From Sva-07 sp963698435 (GTDB lineage: Bacteria > Actinomycetota > Acidimicrobiia > Acidimicrobiales > Ilumatobacteraceae), in NCBI GenBank assembly GCA_963698435.1, contig CAVOQV010000012.1:368820-432819 (forward strand): a stretch of DNA of 64,000 nucleotides. The letters are read 5' to 3'. Positions 16,519-25,777 of the stretch are shown here, piece after piece. The position numbers and the translations under genes were made by a program. The first letter of the stretch is position 1. Each line of letters begins with the position of its first letter. The notes below the pieces were generated by a model. That model saw nothing but the letters and a program-made list of their open reading frames with translations, searched no databases and had not been told where the DNA came from.

Positions 16519-19188
16519 TCAGGACTGTTCGAGGGTGGCGAGGGTTAGGGCGAAGATCTCGTGGCGGTCCATCGCGGCGCCGCGTGCGCGGTAGACGTCG
16601 GCGTCGGGGATTGCGTTGACGAGTTCGGTCGCCATCGCCCTCAGCACGTTGCCGATGTGGCCCCATAGTGGCTCCGAGTGCTCGAGGTAGCCGTGGATCG
16701 TGGCGGCAACTGTCGGAGATTCATGGGCCAGCAGTGTGGACGCCGCTTCGAGGGAGGCGTCGACTGCGACCCATGTTCGCTCGTCGTAGGAACGCAGCAG
16801 TGCTTCCTTCAACGTGGGGAGCGCCCGGGAATCATCGTCGATGGTCATGGCCCACGCGAGTCCCACCCAGTTCAAGGTCGACTGTGTGCCGACCGACTCG
16901 CTGAGCCGGATCGCTTCGTCGAGTTCGCCCCGCGCTCGATCGGGTCTCGGCGGATCGACGAGTCGCCACCGAACTTGAGCGACCAGGAGGACGTACGCGA
17001 TGAAGGTCGGCCCGCCGATGGCGCGCGCTGCGGCGAGTGCGGCTTCAGCGTCGGTCATGATGGTCGCGGGGTCCTGGGCGAGGAGGATCGCGAGGGTGGT
17101 CCAGAACCGCTCGACGGGATCGGTGAGCGCGGGCAGTTCCGAGCGGAGCTGGGCGGCGAGCTCGATTCCTGTGTCGATGCGGCCCGCACTCACGTGGCAG
17201 CGAAGGATGATAACTCGACCGAGAGCGCCGCGTCCGGTTGCGTCCGTTGTGCAGGCGAGCTCGCCGAGGGCGATCGTCCGGTCCCAGTCACCGGCGTACA
17301 AGGCGCTATATGCGTGGTAGAAGATCGTCCAGACGTCGTGACGCCCGGTTTCGTCTGCCAGTTCGAACGTGCGGGCGCACCATTCTTGGTGGTCGCGTCG
17401 AAAGTGGCCGATCGCGAAACTGCCGGTCGCTGCGATGAGCTGGTGGGCTGCGTCGATGTTGCGTGTGGTGATCGCCCATGTGTGGGCGGCGCCGAGATTC
17501 TCCCAGTCGTCGTCGAATCGGTCGCCGGCGTCAGCCTGATCCGGGCTCTGCCATTGCTCGGCGAGTTGCCGTGCGACGGCGACGAATTGCAGCAAGTGAG
17601 CGTCACGTGCGCCGGCGGTTTCGGCGCGATCGTCGAGACGCTCCTCGCCGTACTGGCGCAACGTCTCGAGCAGCCGGTAGCGCGTCGCGCGGTCGGTTCG
17701 CACCGCGATCACCATCGACTTGTCGACGAGGTCACCCAGGAGATCAACGACGTCGTAGACGTCGAGGTCATCGCCGGCGCAGACCGCCTCCGCAGCAGCG
17801 AGATCGAAACTGCCGGCGAACACCGACAACCGGTCGAACAGCAGCTGCGCATCCGGCGACAGCAGCTGATACGACCAGGCGACCGTCGCCCGCAAGGTCT
17901 GATGACGCTCCAGTCCACGCCGGCCGCCGCCGCGCAACAGTCGGAACCGATCATCGAGCCGCTCCAGAAGCTCGGTCGGGCTCAGTAAACGGATCCTGGC
18001 CGCGGCGAGCTCGATCGCCAGCGGGATGCCATCGAGACGCCTGCAGATCGCTGCGATCGGCGCGCGGTCGGCGTCGGCCGGTTCGAACGCGGCATCGGCC
18101 GAACGGGCACGAAGCACGAACAACTCGGTGGCATCGCGCTCGTCGAGCGACGCCACCCGCACCACCGTTTCGCCTGGCACGCCGAGCGGCTCGCGGCTCG
18201 TGGCGATCATCGTGACCGTCGGACAAGCGGCAACAATCGCTCGCACGACATCACTCACAGGATCGAGTACATGCTCGCAGTTGTCGATGATCAACAACAT
18301 CCGCCGACCCGAACACCACTCGACGATCGAGTCGATGACCGTCGTGCCCGACTGCAGTCGCACACCAAGCGTGCTGGCGATCGCAGTGACCGCCAGATCC
18401 GCATCAGCCACCGGTGCCAACTCAACCACCCACACCCCGTCGACGAACTCGTCGACCACCAGCCATCCGATCTCGATCGCCGCTCTCGTCTTGCCCACCC
18501 CACCCGAGCCGGTCAGCGTGACCACGCTCGCCTGCGCCAGATTGGCAACGCGTCGTTGCAGCTCGACAACATCGCGAACCGACTCCGTCTGCAACCGCGG
18601 CAAATTGCCCCGACCGATCTGCCCGGTCAACAACGGGATATCGATCCACTCGTGACCTTCGCCGGCCACGCCGTACACGTGCACCGGCTCGACCACGCCC
18701 TTCAACTCGACCGAACCGAGATCCACCACCTTCACATCAGTCATGCGCTCCACGAGCCCCGCAGTCAGATCCGACACGATCACCTGCCCGCCATTTGCGG
18801 CCCCCATGATCCGCGCCGCCCGATTCACCGGCGGCCCGAAATAGTCGCCGTCACGCTCCTCGGCCTCACCGGTGTGAATGCCCATCCGTACCCGCAACAC
18901 CGGACCGCCCACCCACACCTCGACAGACAGATCCCGCTGCGCGGCCAACGCCGCCCCGATCGCATCCGCGGCCCGGCCGAACACGGCACCGAAACCATCT
19001 CCACCCGTCGAAAACACACGACCACCGTTCGCGTCGATCGCCGAACGGACAATCTCGTCATGACGAGCCAACGCCACACCCATCGCTTCAGGAAACGAAT
19101 CCCACAACGGCGTCGACCCGACAATGTCGGTGAACAGAAACGTCACCGTCCCCGACGGTGACGCCACCATCTCCCCGCCACCATCCAT
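16519..19188 (-). CDS. Class III adenylate cyclase - NB-ARC-type ATPase - TPR regulator
   Basis: An 889-residue multidomain signalling protein. Residues 10-190 are a class III cyclase domain with metal-binding Asp in LFTDIVGST and GGDGFGAVF, plus FGPPVNRAARIM. A STAND-type ATPase follows, with Walker A GSGGVGKTRAA near residue 230, Walker B RMLLIIDNCEHV, and ATSREPLGVPGE and GIPLAIELAAARI typical of this actinobacterial group. The C-terminal 350 residues are helical TPR-like. There is no LuxR HTH. The ATG at 19188 or the one six codons later may be used. It is an intact relative of the wrecked gene at 9606, but sequence and domain details differ, so they are not recent duplicates. It is flanked by family-A repeats at both ends. 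Confidence 0.85.
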   Translation of the reverse strand: MDGGGEMVASPSGTVTFLFTDIVGSTPLWDSFPEAMGVALARHDEIVRSAIDANGGRVFSTGGDGFGAVFGRAADAIGAALAAQRDLSVEVWVGGPVLRVRMGIHTGEAEERDGDYFGPPVNRAARIMGAANGGQVIVSDLTAGLVERMTDVKVVDLGSVELKGVVEPVHVYGVAGEGHEWIDIPLLTGQIGRGNLPRLQTESVRDVVELQRRVANLAQASVVTLTGSGGVGKTRAAIEIGWLVVDEFVDGVWVVELAPVADADLAVTAIASTLGVRLQSGTTVIDSIVEWCSGRRMLLIIDNCEHVLDPVSDVVRAIVAACPTVTMIATSREPLGVPGETVVRVASLDERDATELFVLRARSADAAFEPADADRAPIAAICRRLDGIPLAIELAAARIRLLSPTELLERLDDRFRLLRGGGRRGLERHQTLRATVAWSYQLLSPDAQLLFDRLSVFAGSFDLAAAEAVCAGDDLDVYDVVDLLGDLVDKSMVIAVRTDRATRYRLLETLRQYGEERLDDRAETAGARDAHLLQFVAVARQLAEQWQSPDQADAGDRFDDDWENLGAAHTWAITTRNIDAAHQLIAATGSFAIGHFRRDHQEWCARTFELADETGRHDVWTIFYHAYSALYAGDWDRTIALGELACTTDATGRGALGRVIILRCHVSAGRIDTGIELAAQLRSELPALTDPVERFWTTLAILLAQDPATIMTDAEAALAAARAIGGPTFIAYVLLVAQVRWRLVDPPRPDRARGELDEAIRLSESVGTQSTLNWVGLAWAMTIDDDSRALPTLKEALLRSYDERTWVAVDASLEAASTLLAHESPTVAATIHGYLEHSEPLWGHIGNVLRAMATELVNAIPDADVYRARGAAMDRHEIFALTLATLEQS

Positions 19189-19233
19189 CCAACGAACTTA
19201 CTCTCTATCCGGAGCCGGCCAACCGCCGCTCGA

Positions 19234-19264
19234 TGTCCGGTTGAGGACCGGCATCTGAGACGAC
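19234..19264 (+). repeat. Partial family-A repeat, copy A3
   Basis: TGTCCGGTTGAGGA is shared exactly with A1/A2 and is followed by a diverged tail. It lies between the cyclase-ATPase gene and the small gene at 19387, consistent with repeats marking module borders. Confidence 0.5.
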
Positions 19265-19386
19265 TCGAATCGCTCGTAGGTTTGGCCAATCCATCGCCAC
19301 GCGCCGGGGCGATCGTCTCCGCGCGGCACGCGATGTAGGGTCGCAGTGCGCCGTCGGGGGACGACGCTCCACCCGAAGGAGGCGCT

Positions 19387-19656
19387 ATGCCCAAAGTGAT
19401 CATCACTCACGACGTTGCCGACGTGGACATCTGGTTGAAGGGCAAGACTGATCGCGTTGAATCCGTCAGTGCGATGGGCGGCAGCAATGTCGTTGACCAT
19501 GTCGCGCAGGATGGAAGCAACAAGATCGCCATCTCCGCCCACACCGACGACGTCAACGCCCTCGTGGCCGCGATGGCCTCACCCCCGCCCGAAGTCCTCG
19601 CACGGATGCAGGAGCACGGCGTCATTCCGCCCCTCACTGTCTACGTCGAGCGGTAA
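19387..19656 (+). CDS. Small conserved protein of unknown function (89 aa)
   Basis: The product starts MPKVIITHDVADVDIWLKGK and ends with PEVLARMQEHGVIPPLTVYV. The alternation of short beta strands and helices (VIITH, D-W-L, NVVDHV, KIAISAH, PLTVYV) resembles a ferredoxin-like or dimeric alpha/beta barrel fold such as antibiotic-monooxygenase-type domains, but no catalytic residue is evident. The sequence upstream of the ATG (CCCGAAGGAGG) holds a strong ribosome binding site. It stands alone between repeat A3 and the amidohydrolase. Confidence 0.7.
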   Translation: MPKVIITHDVADVDIWLKGKTDRVESVSAMGGSNVVDHVAQDGSNKIAISAHTDDVNALVAAMASPPPEVLARMQEHGVIPPLTVYVER

Positions 19657-19799
19657 CCCGCGTCCCTTGACCTCGTCTTGCTCGTCATTCGAGCATCGTG
19701 CGTATCCAACGGGGCTTCATTCCGCGGTTCGAGGCACCACCGCGAATATGCAATCGTGTCCGATGAGTTCTCAGCAGTTGTACGAGGTGTCCGGCGCAC

Positions 19800-20948
19800 T
19801 TGTTGTCGTCGAGGCGGATCGACTTTTTTGATGGCCGCGAGTTCGTCGAACCTGCTCGGGTGGCGATCAAGGACGGACGTATCAAGGGTGTCGGTGAGGT
19901 CATAACCGATCCACCGACCGACGTCCTCTCTGGGGTGACACTGCTACCCGGATTCGTGGACTGCCATCAGCATCTGGTGTTTGACGGCAAGGGAACCCTG
20001 GAAGAACAAGTCGCCTCGTGTTCGGACGACGTACTTCTGGAACGAGCTCGCGCAAACGCACGCCTCGCGCTCGAAGGTGGAGTAACTACGTTGCGTGACC
20101 TCGGCGACCGTAATTTTGTCACCCTCGGGCTGCGCAACGATCCGGGCCTTCCGACGATCTTGTGTTCGGGACCACCGATCACACCCCCGCAGGGTCACTG
20201 CTGGTACCTGAACGGGGAATGTGCTGACCGTCACGCGCTGATCGCGGCAATCAAAGAACGCGCCGCACGCGGTTGCGACGTGGTCAAGATCATGGCAACC
20301 GGCGGGAACTTGACGCCTGCCGCGCCAGCCTGGCAGTCCCAGTTCAGCGCCGATGACCTGCGCGTTGCCGTTGAGGTGGCCCACGGGCTGGGACTTCCCG
20401 TCGCAGCCCACTGCCATGGTGTTCAGGGGATCTCAGATGCGGTCGAAGCCGGAGTTGACACCATCGAACACTGCTCGTTCACGAGCGAGGATCCCACCGT
20501 TCAGCCCGATCGCGGGCTGCTCGAACGGGTCGCCAAGTCCGGGATCGCGCTTTCGGCGACGTTAGGGCGGTGTCCCGACGTCCCGATCCAACTCCCTCCC
20601 GGAGGGATACCCGCATGGTTCACGACGATGTTCGAGTCGATGTCACGCGTGCATGAGTTAGGTGCCCGCATCGTGGTGGGTACCGACGCGGGAATCGCGC
20701 CGCACAAGCCACATGATGTCGCCCCACACGCAATCGACGCGCTGCTCACAATCGGCATGACTCCGATCCAAGCACTCACCGCGCTCACCTCAGGTGGTGC
20801 CGACGCGATTGGACTCGCGAACAAGGGTCGGATCACGCCTGGTGCTGACGCTGACATGATCGGTGTCGAAGGAGACCTCAGCTCCGAAGTGCGCGACGTC
20901 GCCAACGTCGCGTACGTGTGGCGGGATGGCCAACTCATCCGGGGTTGA
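19800..20948 (+). CDS. Metal-dependent amidohydrolase (imidazolonepropionase-like), N-terminus frameshifted
   Basis: An amidohydrolase-superfamily enzyme of about 382 residues. The metal site is H-x-H in DCHQHLVFDG, the carboxylated lysine in VVKIMATGGN, histidines in AAHCHG and TIEHCS, and the Asp in VVGTDAGIAPH. This pattern fits the imidazolonepropionase/prolidase-like subgroup; the substrate is unknown. The readable frame begins at a TTG (19800). The family N-terminus (VVVEADRLFDG) is instead found by starting at ATG 19763 and slipping one base in a run of six T at 19830-19840. So the natural start is probably 19763, with a homopolymer indel or slippage. Module flanks are repeats A3 and A4. 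Confidence 0.75.
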   Translation: MLSSRRIDFFDGREFVEPARVAIKDGRIKGVGEVITDPPTDVLSGVTLLPGFVDCHQHLVFDGKGTLEEQVASCSDDVLLERARANARLALEGGVTTLRDLGDRNFVTLGLRNDPGLPTILCSGPPITPPQGHCWYLNGECADRHALIAAIKERAARGCDVVKIMATGGNLTPAAPAWQSQFSADDLRVAVEVAHGLGLPVAAHCHGVQGISDAVEAGVDTIEHCSFTSEDPTVQPDRGLLERVAKSGIALSATLGRCPDVPIQLPPGGIPAWFTTMFESMSRVHELGARIVVGTDAGIAPHKPHDVAPHAIDALLTIGMTPIQALTALTSGGADAIGLANKGRITPGADADMIGVEGDLSSEVRDVANVAYVWRDGQLIRG

Positions 20949-21277
20949 CTCATCGCAGCAATTGAACCGCGCCGCACTTCCGGCAGAGATGTCCGCACGA
21001 CTCGACCCCGCACATCATCACGCTCCGCCATATCCGTCGTCACGACCCCGTGACCGTCCGATAGGGGGACCGCTACCGGACGCGGGACCTGTCCGTCCAA
21101 CGACCCGCATGCGAGACGAGATCGACAAGCGCCACTCGAGCCAGTCACGACGACGAAGTCGTTCTTCGGGCGTCCTCGTGCGGACGCGGATCTGCCTCAA
21201 TTGCGGCGTGTTGATTGGGGTAGGACCGATTTGATGTGCCCAGACTGCGGGCAACTGTCCGTCGGGTACCGTGTTCC
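20949..21277. other. Intergenic stretch with repeat A4 and a zinc-ribbon-like trace
   Basis: Most of this stretch is the A4 repeat. At 21195-21260 CLNCGV occurs in one frame and MCPDCGQLS in another. A C-x2-C...C-x2-C zinc ribbon could have been encoded here, but a stop codon and a frame change interrupt it. No intact gene is present. Confidence 0.45.
20968..21115 (+). repeat. Diverged family-A repeat, copy A4
   Basis: Aligns with A2 along its whole length. Conserved blocks include ACGACTCGAC, CCGCACAT and GGACGCG followed by GACCTGTCCGT. The part CGTCCGATAG to CCGGACG is also the reverse complement of the family-C core. This copy links the A and C families as one element type. Confidence 0.65.
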
Positions 21278-22186
21278 ATGGCTACGGTTCGTCAACCCGC
21301 AAGCGAGCATCGGCGATCGATCGAGGACAGTCTCCGTTGGCGTGACTTCGAACATCGCCCGGACGACATCTTCATCAGCACACCGCCGAAGAGTGGCACC
21401 ACCTGGATGCAGGGCATCGTATCGTCGCTGTTGTGGCCGGCGGGTGACGCGCCAGGCGATCGCGGCGACCGGAGCCCGTGGATCGATGCCCGGTTCGCGC
21501 CGATCGAGGAGGTGCTCACTCGGCTCGATGCTCAGCAGCATCGTCGATTCATCAAGACCCACTCGCCCGCTGACTGCGTGCCGATCTTCGAGGAGTGCAA
21601 GTACGTCGTCGTCTACCGCGACGGACGAGACGCTTTGATGTCGTGGGCCAATCACCGTGGCGCGATGCGACCGGAATTCGTCGAGGTGATGAACGCGAGC
21701 GGCGCCGAGGAGGGCCTTCGTCCTCTGCCGGAGTGGAATGGCGACATGGACGAACTGTTCGACACATGGTCCAACGACTGTTCACCGATCACGCACCTCG
21801 CGTCGTGGTGGCCGTTACGCCACGAGAGTTTCGCCTACTTCGTGCACTACAACGATCTGAAGACGGACCTCGAGGGCGAGATGCGGCGACTTGCCACCTT
21901 TCTCGGCATCGAGGTCCCCGACGACCTGTGGCCCGAGACCGTCGCGCGGTGCGGGCTTTCTGAGATGCGTGAGGAGGCTCGTGATGGCGGACGCATCAAC
22001 ATGCTGTTCGAGAACGGCGCCGACGCGTTCTTCCACAAGGGAACCAACGGTCGGTGGCGCGACGTGCTGACACCGGCGCAACTCGATCGGTACGACGCGA
22101 TGGTTGCCAGCGGGCTGCCAGCCGACGCTTCGCATTGGCTCGAATCCGGCTCCCTCGCCACCGGCAGGCGGCCAAGCGAGTCCTGA
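21278..22186 (+). CDS. Sulfotransferase (cytosolic, PAPS-dependent type)
   Basis: A 302-residue enzyme that moves a sulfuryl group from PAPS to an acceptor. The 5'-phosphosulfate loop is STPPKSGTTWMQ near residue 40 and the 3'-phosphate site is VVYRDGRDALMSWANH. The histidine acting as base is probably in FIKTHSPAD. Near the C-terminus FFHKGTNGRWRDVL corresponds to the conserved R-K-G-x-x-G-x-W region of the family. The ATG at 21278 is preferred over an upstream one because the extra 14 residues fall in repeat-derived sequence. Acceptor unknown (steroid, phenol or alcohol are common for this group). Confidence 0.88.
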   Translation: MATVRQPASEHRRSIEDSLRWRDFEHRPDDIFISTPPKSGTTWMQGIVSSLLWPAGDAPGDRGDRSPWIDARFAPIEEVLTRLDAQQHRRFIKTHSPADCVPIFEECKYVVVYRDGRDALMSWANHRGAMRPEFVEVMNASGAEEGLRPLPEWNGDMDELFDTWSNDCSPITHLASWWPLRHESFAYFVHYNDLKTDLEGEMRRLATFLGIEVPDDLWPETVARCGLSEMREEARDGGRINMLFENGADAFFHKGTNGRWRDVLTPAQLDRYDAMVASGLPADASHWLESGSLATGRRPSES

Positions 22187-22570
22187 CAGATCCGGGACGA
22201 CTCACGAACAACCAGGATCAGCCGCACGGGGTGACGCTTCTCCGTCGACCGACCACGTCCCGTTGAGGCACCCCCTGACGGACACGTTGCGATCGACGCG
22301 GTAGCCCTCACCGTCACTGGGTGAAGGTTCTGCGTCGATCGGTCCGAGTCGCACTCCGCCAGTGGCGAGTGTCCAGCACTGCATGGTGGCCGCAGTCGGT
22401 CGCCATTCGTGACGGCGTCGCAGTGATCATGCGCCTTCGATGTCGGGTGGTCTCCCAGACGTGATTGACTCGTGCCGCCTGTTGCGACGTCAATCTCTCC
22501 TGCCACGCCGATCGTTCGCGTGCCACCGATCAGTCTGGGGCCAGGCACCGCTGACCGCGCCCCGTACGGT
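22187..22570. other. Intergenic stretch with a composite A5/B2 repeat
   Basis: Of these 384 bases about 120 are repeat (22256-22378). I see no protein-coding signal and no clear terminator between the convergent sulfotransferase and oxidoreductase genes. Confidence 0.5.
22256..22378 (+). repeat. Weak family-A trace followed by family-B hairpin B2
   Basis: CGTCCCGTTGAGG resembles the A-family GTCCGGTTGAGG. It is followed by the B hairpin CTCACC...GGGTGAAGGTTCTG (22307-22333) and GTCGCACTCCGCC, which is shared with B3. The hairpin core is clear; the A part is uncertain. Confidence 0.5.
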
Positions 22571-23545
22571 TCAGGGTGTTATGACGACTTTGCCGACCGC
22601 GGTACGGTCCATCAGCGAACGGAGCGCATCGCCCGCGTGCTCGAGCGGATAGCGCGTCGACACGTGGGGTCGGAGCTCGCCGGACGCGACCAGTGCGATC
22701 AGCTCGTCGCTGATCTTGGCGTTCAGTTCCGGTTGGCGTGCGGTCATCGCACCGTAGAAGACACCGACGATCTGGCAGCCCTTGAGCAGCGTCAAGTTGA
22801 GCGGGATCGAGGGGATGCCACCGGTGAACCCGATCACGAGAAACCGACCTTCCCAACCAATCGCCCGCAACGCCTGCTCGGCCTTGTCGCCGCCCACCGC
22901 GTCGTAGATGACGTCGACGCCTTGACCGTTCGTCAGCTCTTTGGCGCGTTCCTTGAGGTTCTCGGTGGCGTAGTTGATGGTCTCGTCGGCGCCACGCTCT
23001 CGGCACAGGTCGAGCTTCTCCTCGGTCGATGCTGCGGCGATCACCCGGGCGCCCATGAGCTTGCCAATTTCCACAGCCGATACGCCGAGTGCGCCGCCGG
23101 CACCGAGCACGAGCATCGTTTCGCCCGGCTGGATGTTCGCCCGGTGCCTGAGGGCGTAGAGCGTCGTGCCGTATGCGTAGTTCAGCCCGGTTGCGACGGC
23201 GAAGTCGACCGAATCCGGGAGCCGGCGCGCGGTGGCCGCGGGAATCGCGAGCAGTGCGGCGTAGCCACCGGTCGTGCCGAGCCCACCGACGACACGGTCG
23301 CCAACCGACCAGCCAGAAACGCCGTCGCCGACGGCCGCGACGACACCGGCGGCCTCGCCGCCGGGGATGTACGGCGGCGTCGGATGGAACTGATACTTGT
23401 CCTCGAGCATGAGGGTGTCGGGGAACGTCACCGCCGACGCCTTGACCTCGATCAGCAGCTGGCCGTCACCGGCCGTCGGGTCGACCAACTCCTCGACGAC
23501 CAGGGCCTCGGGCGGCCCGAACGCCTTGCACACGACAGCTTTCAT
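22571..23545 (-). CDS. NADPH:quinone oxidoreductase-type MDR protein
   Basis: A 324-residue medium-chain reductase/dehydrogenase without the structural-zinc cysteines, so it belongs to the quinone-oxidoreductase branch. The N-terminal GroES-like half contains IPGGEAAGVVAAVGDGV. The nucleotide-binding motif is VLGAGGALGVSAVEIGKLMG, and DVIYDAVGGDKAEQAL follows. It would use NAD(P)H to reduce quinones or activated alkenes. The ATG at 23545 is fixed by MKAVVCKAFGPPE, the family N-terminus. It sits between repeats B2 and B3. Confidence 0.9.
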   Translation of the reverse strand: MKAVVCKAFGPPEALVVEELVDPTAGDGQLLIEVKASAVTFPDTLMLEDKYQFHPTPPYIPGGEAAGVVAAVGDGVSGWSVGDRVVGGLGTTGGYAALLAIPAATARRLPDSVDFAVATGLNYAYGTTLYALRHRANIQPGETMLVLGAGGALGVSAVEIGKLMGARVIAAASTEEKLDLCRERGADETINYATENLKERAKELTNGQGVDVIYDAVGGDKAEQALRAIGWEGRFLVIGFTGGIPSIPLNLTLLKGCQIVGVFYGAMTARQPELNAKISDELIALVASGELRPHVSTRYPLEHAGDALRSLMDRTAVGKVVITP

Positions 23546-23723
23546 GGGTGCCGACAGTAGACGGAGAAACTAGGCAGTTCGCCGACAGGACGCGAGCGCT
23601 CGGTAATCGCGGGCTGAATCACAAGCGCTTGCACCGCATCGCGGGCGCACTGTGCGGGGTGGAGGACCGATCGACCTACCTCAAATTCACGCTCGGAACG
23701 CTTGGGCTTGCTTCGATTCGCGA

Positions 23724-23805
23724 TTCACCGTCGCCAGGTGAAGGTCTCACGAACCATCGGGACTGTGGCGCACTCCGCCGGCGTTGCCTGGCACTGTCGA
23801 GAGAG
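23724..23805 (+). repeat. Family-B repeat, copy B3
   Basis: Starts TTCACC...GGTGAAGGTCTC and continues through CGGGACTGTGGCG, CCGCCGGCGTTGCCT to GTCGAGAG. It is roughly 80% identical by eye to B4 at 25778-25857. GGCG-CACTC-CGCC forms a second small hairpin; B4 has GGCG-GACAC-CGCC, so the loop changed while the stem was kept. The repeat ends 4 bases before the stop codon of the Fic gene. Confidence 0.75.
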
Positions 23806-23809
23806 GCGG

Positions 23810-24550
23810 TCACTCGAGTGTGGTGCCGCGGGTTCGACGACCTGCACGGGCGGCAAAATGGTCGAGGGCGTCGAGCACCTCTGTGCTGCGCCACAACTGA
23901 TTCCGCTTCCGGTCGGTGAACTCGACGACGACTCCAGCCTCGACGAGTCTGGCCAGCGACCGATACGTGTTCTGTGGGGCGATGCCGAGTTCATTCGCGA
24001 GCAGCGCAGCGTTGACCACAGGGCGGCGGAGCAGCAGATCAGCGATTTTCCACGTGCCGGAATCGCGGCGTGCCACGATCCGATCGTCCCATCCAGCTCG
24101 GATGGCGCGAAGGTCGTCGACGAGGTGGCGGCCGTTGGTGACGGCAGCGAACGCCGCTCTGGAGAACTGCTCGACGATGGCGATGAGGTCGCCCTCTCGG
24201 TAGGCGGTGAGCGTGGCGAAGTAGGCGTCGGTGTCGGTGAGCAGCCCGACGGAAACGGGGAGCGTGACGTTGCGGGTGAGTCCCGTGTGTCGGAGCTGGG
24301 CGTGTACCAGTGCGCGGCCGGTTCGTCCGTTTCCGTCAGGGAAGGGATGGATGGTCTCAAACTGGGCGTGGGCGATGGCGGCATGAGCCAGCAACGGAAC
24401 GTCGTCGCGATCGATGAATGCCAGCAGATCGCTGATTGCTCCGCCCGTCGAACCGACGCGACGTTTGGGGCCACGGACCCGGACGTTTGGCCCTGGCGCC
24501 TCCTCGAGACCGAAGCAACGGTGTGAGAAGAGGTACGCGTGATGAAGCAT
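23810..24550 (-). CDS. Fic domain protein, probably N-terminally truncated
   Basis: Fic enzymes transfer AMP (or another nucleotide part) to hydroxyl groups of target proteins. The full signature HPFPDGNGRTGRA is present, preceded by HAAIAHAQFETI. After the Fic core comes a winged-helix-like region (WKIADLLLRRPVVNAALLAN) and NTYRSLARLVEAGVV, typical of the Fic-HTH family. Family members are usually 370-400 residues; here only ~247 are available before the frame runs into the divergent lipoprotein gene. The region that normally carries the inhibitory helix and substrate flap appears shortened. The ATG at 24550 is a guess. No antitoxin gene is adjacent. Confidence 0.75.
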   Translation of the reverse strand: MLHHAYLFSHRCFGLEEAPGPNVRVRGPKRRVGSTGGAISDLLAFIDRDDVPLLAHAAIAHAQFETIHPFPDGNGRTGRALVHAQLRHTGLTRNVTLPVSVGLLTDTDAYFATLTAYREGDLIAIVEQFSRAAFAAVTNGRHLVDDLRAIRAGWDDRIVARRDSGTWKIADLLLRRPVVNAALLANELGIAPQNTYRSLARLVEAGVVVEFTDRKRNQLWRSTEVLDALDHFAARAGRRTRGTTLE

Positions 24551-25705
24551 CGCTCTTTTCTTCTCTTGGCCCTCGGGGCGCTCTTCGCCTGCGCCTCGCA
24601 CGAGGCGCCGGTTTCCATTGAGTCGACGAGTGCCACTGTCGCCCAGAGCTCGACGACCAGCACGACGACCTCGACGACTGCTCCGGAAATCGTGACCTCG
24701 CCGGTAGGGCCGACCGAGGTTTCGACGCTTCCGCCATCCGCGCCGGTTCTGGAATACGGCGCGCCGGTGGACCTGGGGGTACTTCCCGGTGGTACGAAAT
24801 CATTGGCCTCCGACATCAACAACGCGGGCGTCATCGTCGGGTTCAGCTTCGTTGGGTTGTCGGAGCAGTACCCGGTCTGGTGGCCTGATTCGGCGGGCGG
24901 CCCGCAGCGACTCGATGGATTTCTCGATTCTGCGTTCGACCAGCAGGGCCTGGCCACTGAGATCAACGACGCGGGGCAGATCCTGGTGAGCGCCAAACCA
25001 CAGGCGTTCGTCGTCGACCCCGTTGCCGGGTCCTCGATCCGGATCCTTGCGCCGTTCGACAATGGATTCGATGTCAGCGGCATGAACGAGCGCGGCCAAG
25101 TGGCGGGAACCGGGATCGTCGAATGGCCGCCCTGCGACGACTGCGAACCGAACCCGATCACGCGTGGATTTCTCTGGGATCTCACCACTGGGGCAACGAC
25201 GGTCCTCGGCGTGCTCGATGGCGCCGAATCCTCAACCGCGAGCGGAATCAACGACCTTGGTCAGGTAGTCGGCTCATCCGATGGACGGCCATTCATCTGG
25301 GACCCGGCCGACGGAGTGATGCGGGAACTCGACCGGCTCCCGGGTGGCGAACGCGCATACATCTACGCCCTGAACAACCGAGATCAGGCAGTTGGCGTCG
25401 CCGAGTACGACGATCCCGCACCCGGACTTCAAACCCACGCGGCGCTCTGGAACACGAGCACTGGTGAAGTTCGCGACCTGGGAGTTCTGCTCCCGGACCT
25501 GGGCAACTCGTACGCAAACGGAATCAACAACTCCGAGCGCGTCGCGATCGCTGCCGAGGGCAGGAGCTGGATTCTCGATCCTTCGTCGAACGCGCTGAGC
25601 GAGGTCCCCAACGTGACATTCGGCTACAGCGTCTCAATCAACGACAGCGCATTGGTCGTCGGCATGTCAGCCGAGAGAGCAGCTCTCTGGATCCCGAAAC
25701 AGTAG
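24542..25705 (+). CDS. Secreted lipoprotein with HAF repeats
   Basis: A 387-residue exported protein. The signal peptide MKHRSFLLLALGALFACAS ends in a lipobox-like L-F-A-C. A Ser/Thr-rich linker (residues 25-65) follows. The body consists of repeated units of about 45 residues with the pattern DLG.LPGG...A..IN..G.VVG.S......A..W, for example SGINDLGQVVGSSDG and ALNNRDQAVGVAEYDD. These match the 'probable extracellular HAF repeat' family, predicted to form a beta-propeller-like surface. A ribosome binding site (AGAAGAGG) precedes the ATG at 24542. It is divergent from the Fic gene, with starts essentially overlapping. Confidence 0.8.
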   Translation: MKHRSFLLLALGALFACASHEAPVSIESTSATVAQSSTTSTTTSTTAPEIVTSPVGPTEVSTLPPSAPVLEYGAPVDLGVLPGGTKSLASDINNAGVIVGFSFVGLSEQYPVWWPDSAGGPQRLDGFLDSAFDQQGLATEINDAGQILVSAKPQAFVVDPVAGSSIRILAPFDNGFDVSGMNERGQVAGTGIVEWPPCDDCEPNPITRGFLWDLTTGATTVLGVLDGAESSTASGINDLGQVVGSSDGRPFIWDPADGVMRELDRLPGGERAYIYALNNRDQAVGVAEYDDPAPGLQTHAALWNTSTGEVRDLGVLLPDLGNSYANGINNSERVAIAAEGRSWILDPSSNALSEVPNVTFGYSVSINDSALVVGMSAERAALWIPKQ

Positions 25706-25777
25706 GTCGGCACGCGACCTGAACGCAGGTGGAATGCGGTCCTCATCGGAACGTTCGAGAAGGTTGGCCGGCGCCGC

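Noticed and set aside
21195..21260. Zinc-ribbon protein from two CxxC motifs
   Set aside because: The two motifs are in different frames with a stop codon between them.
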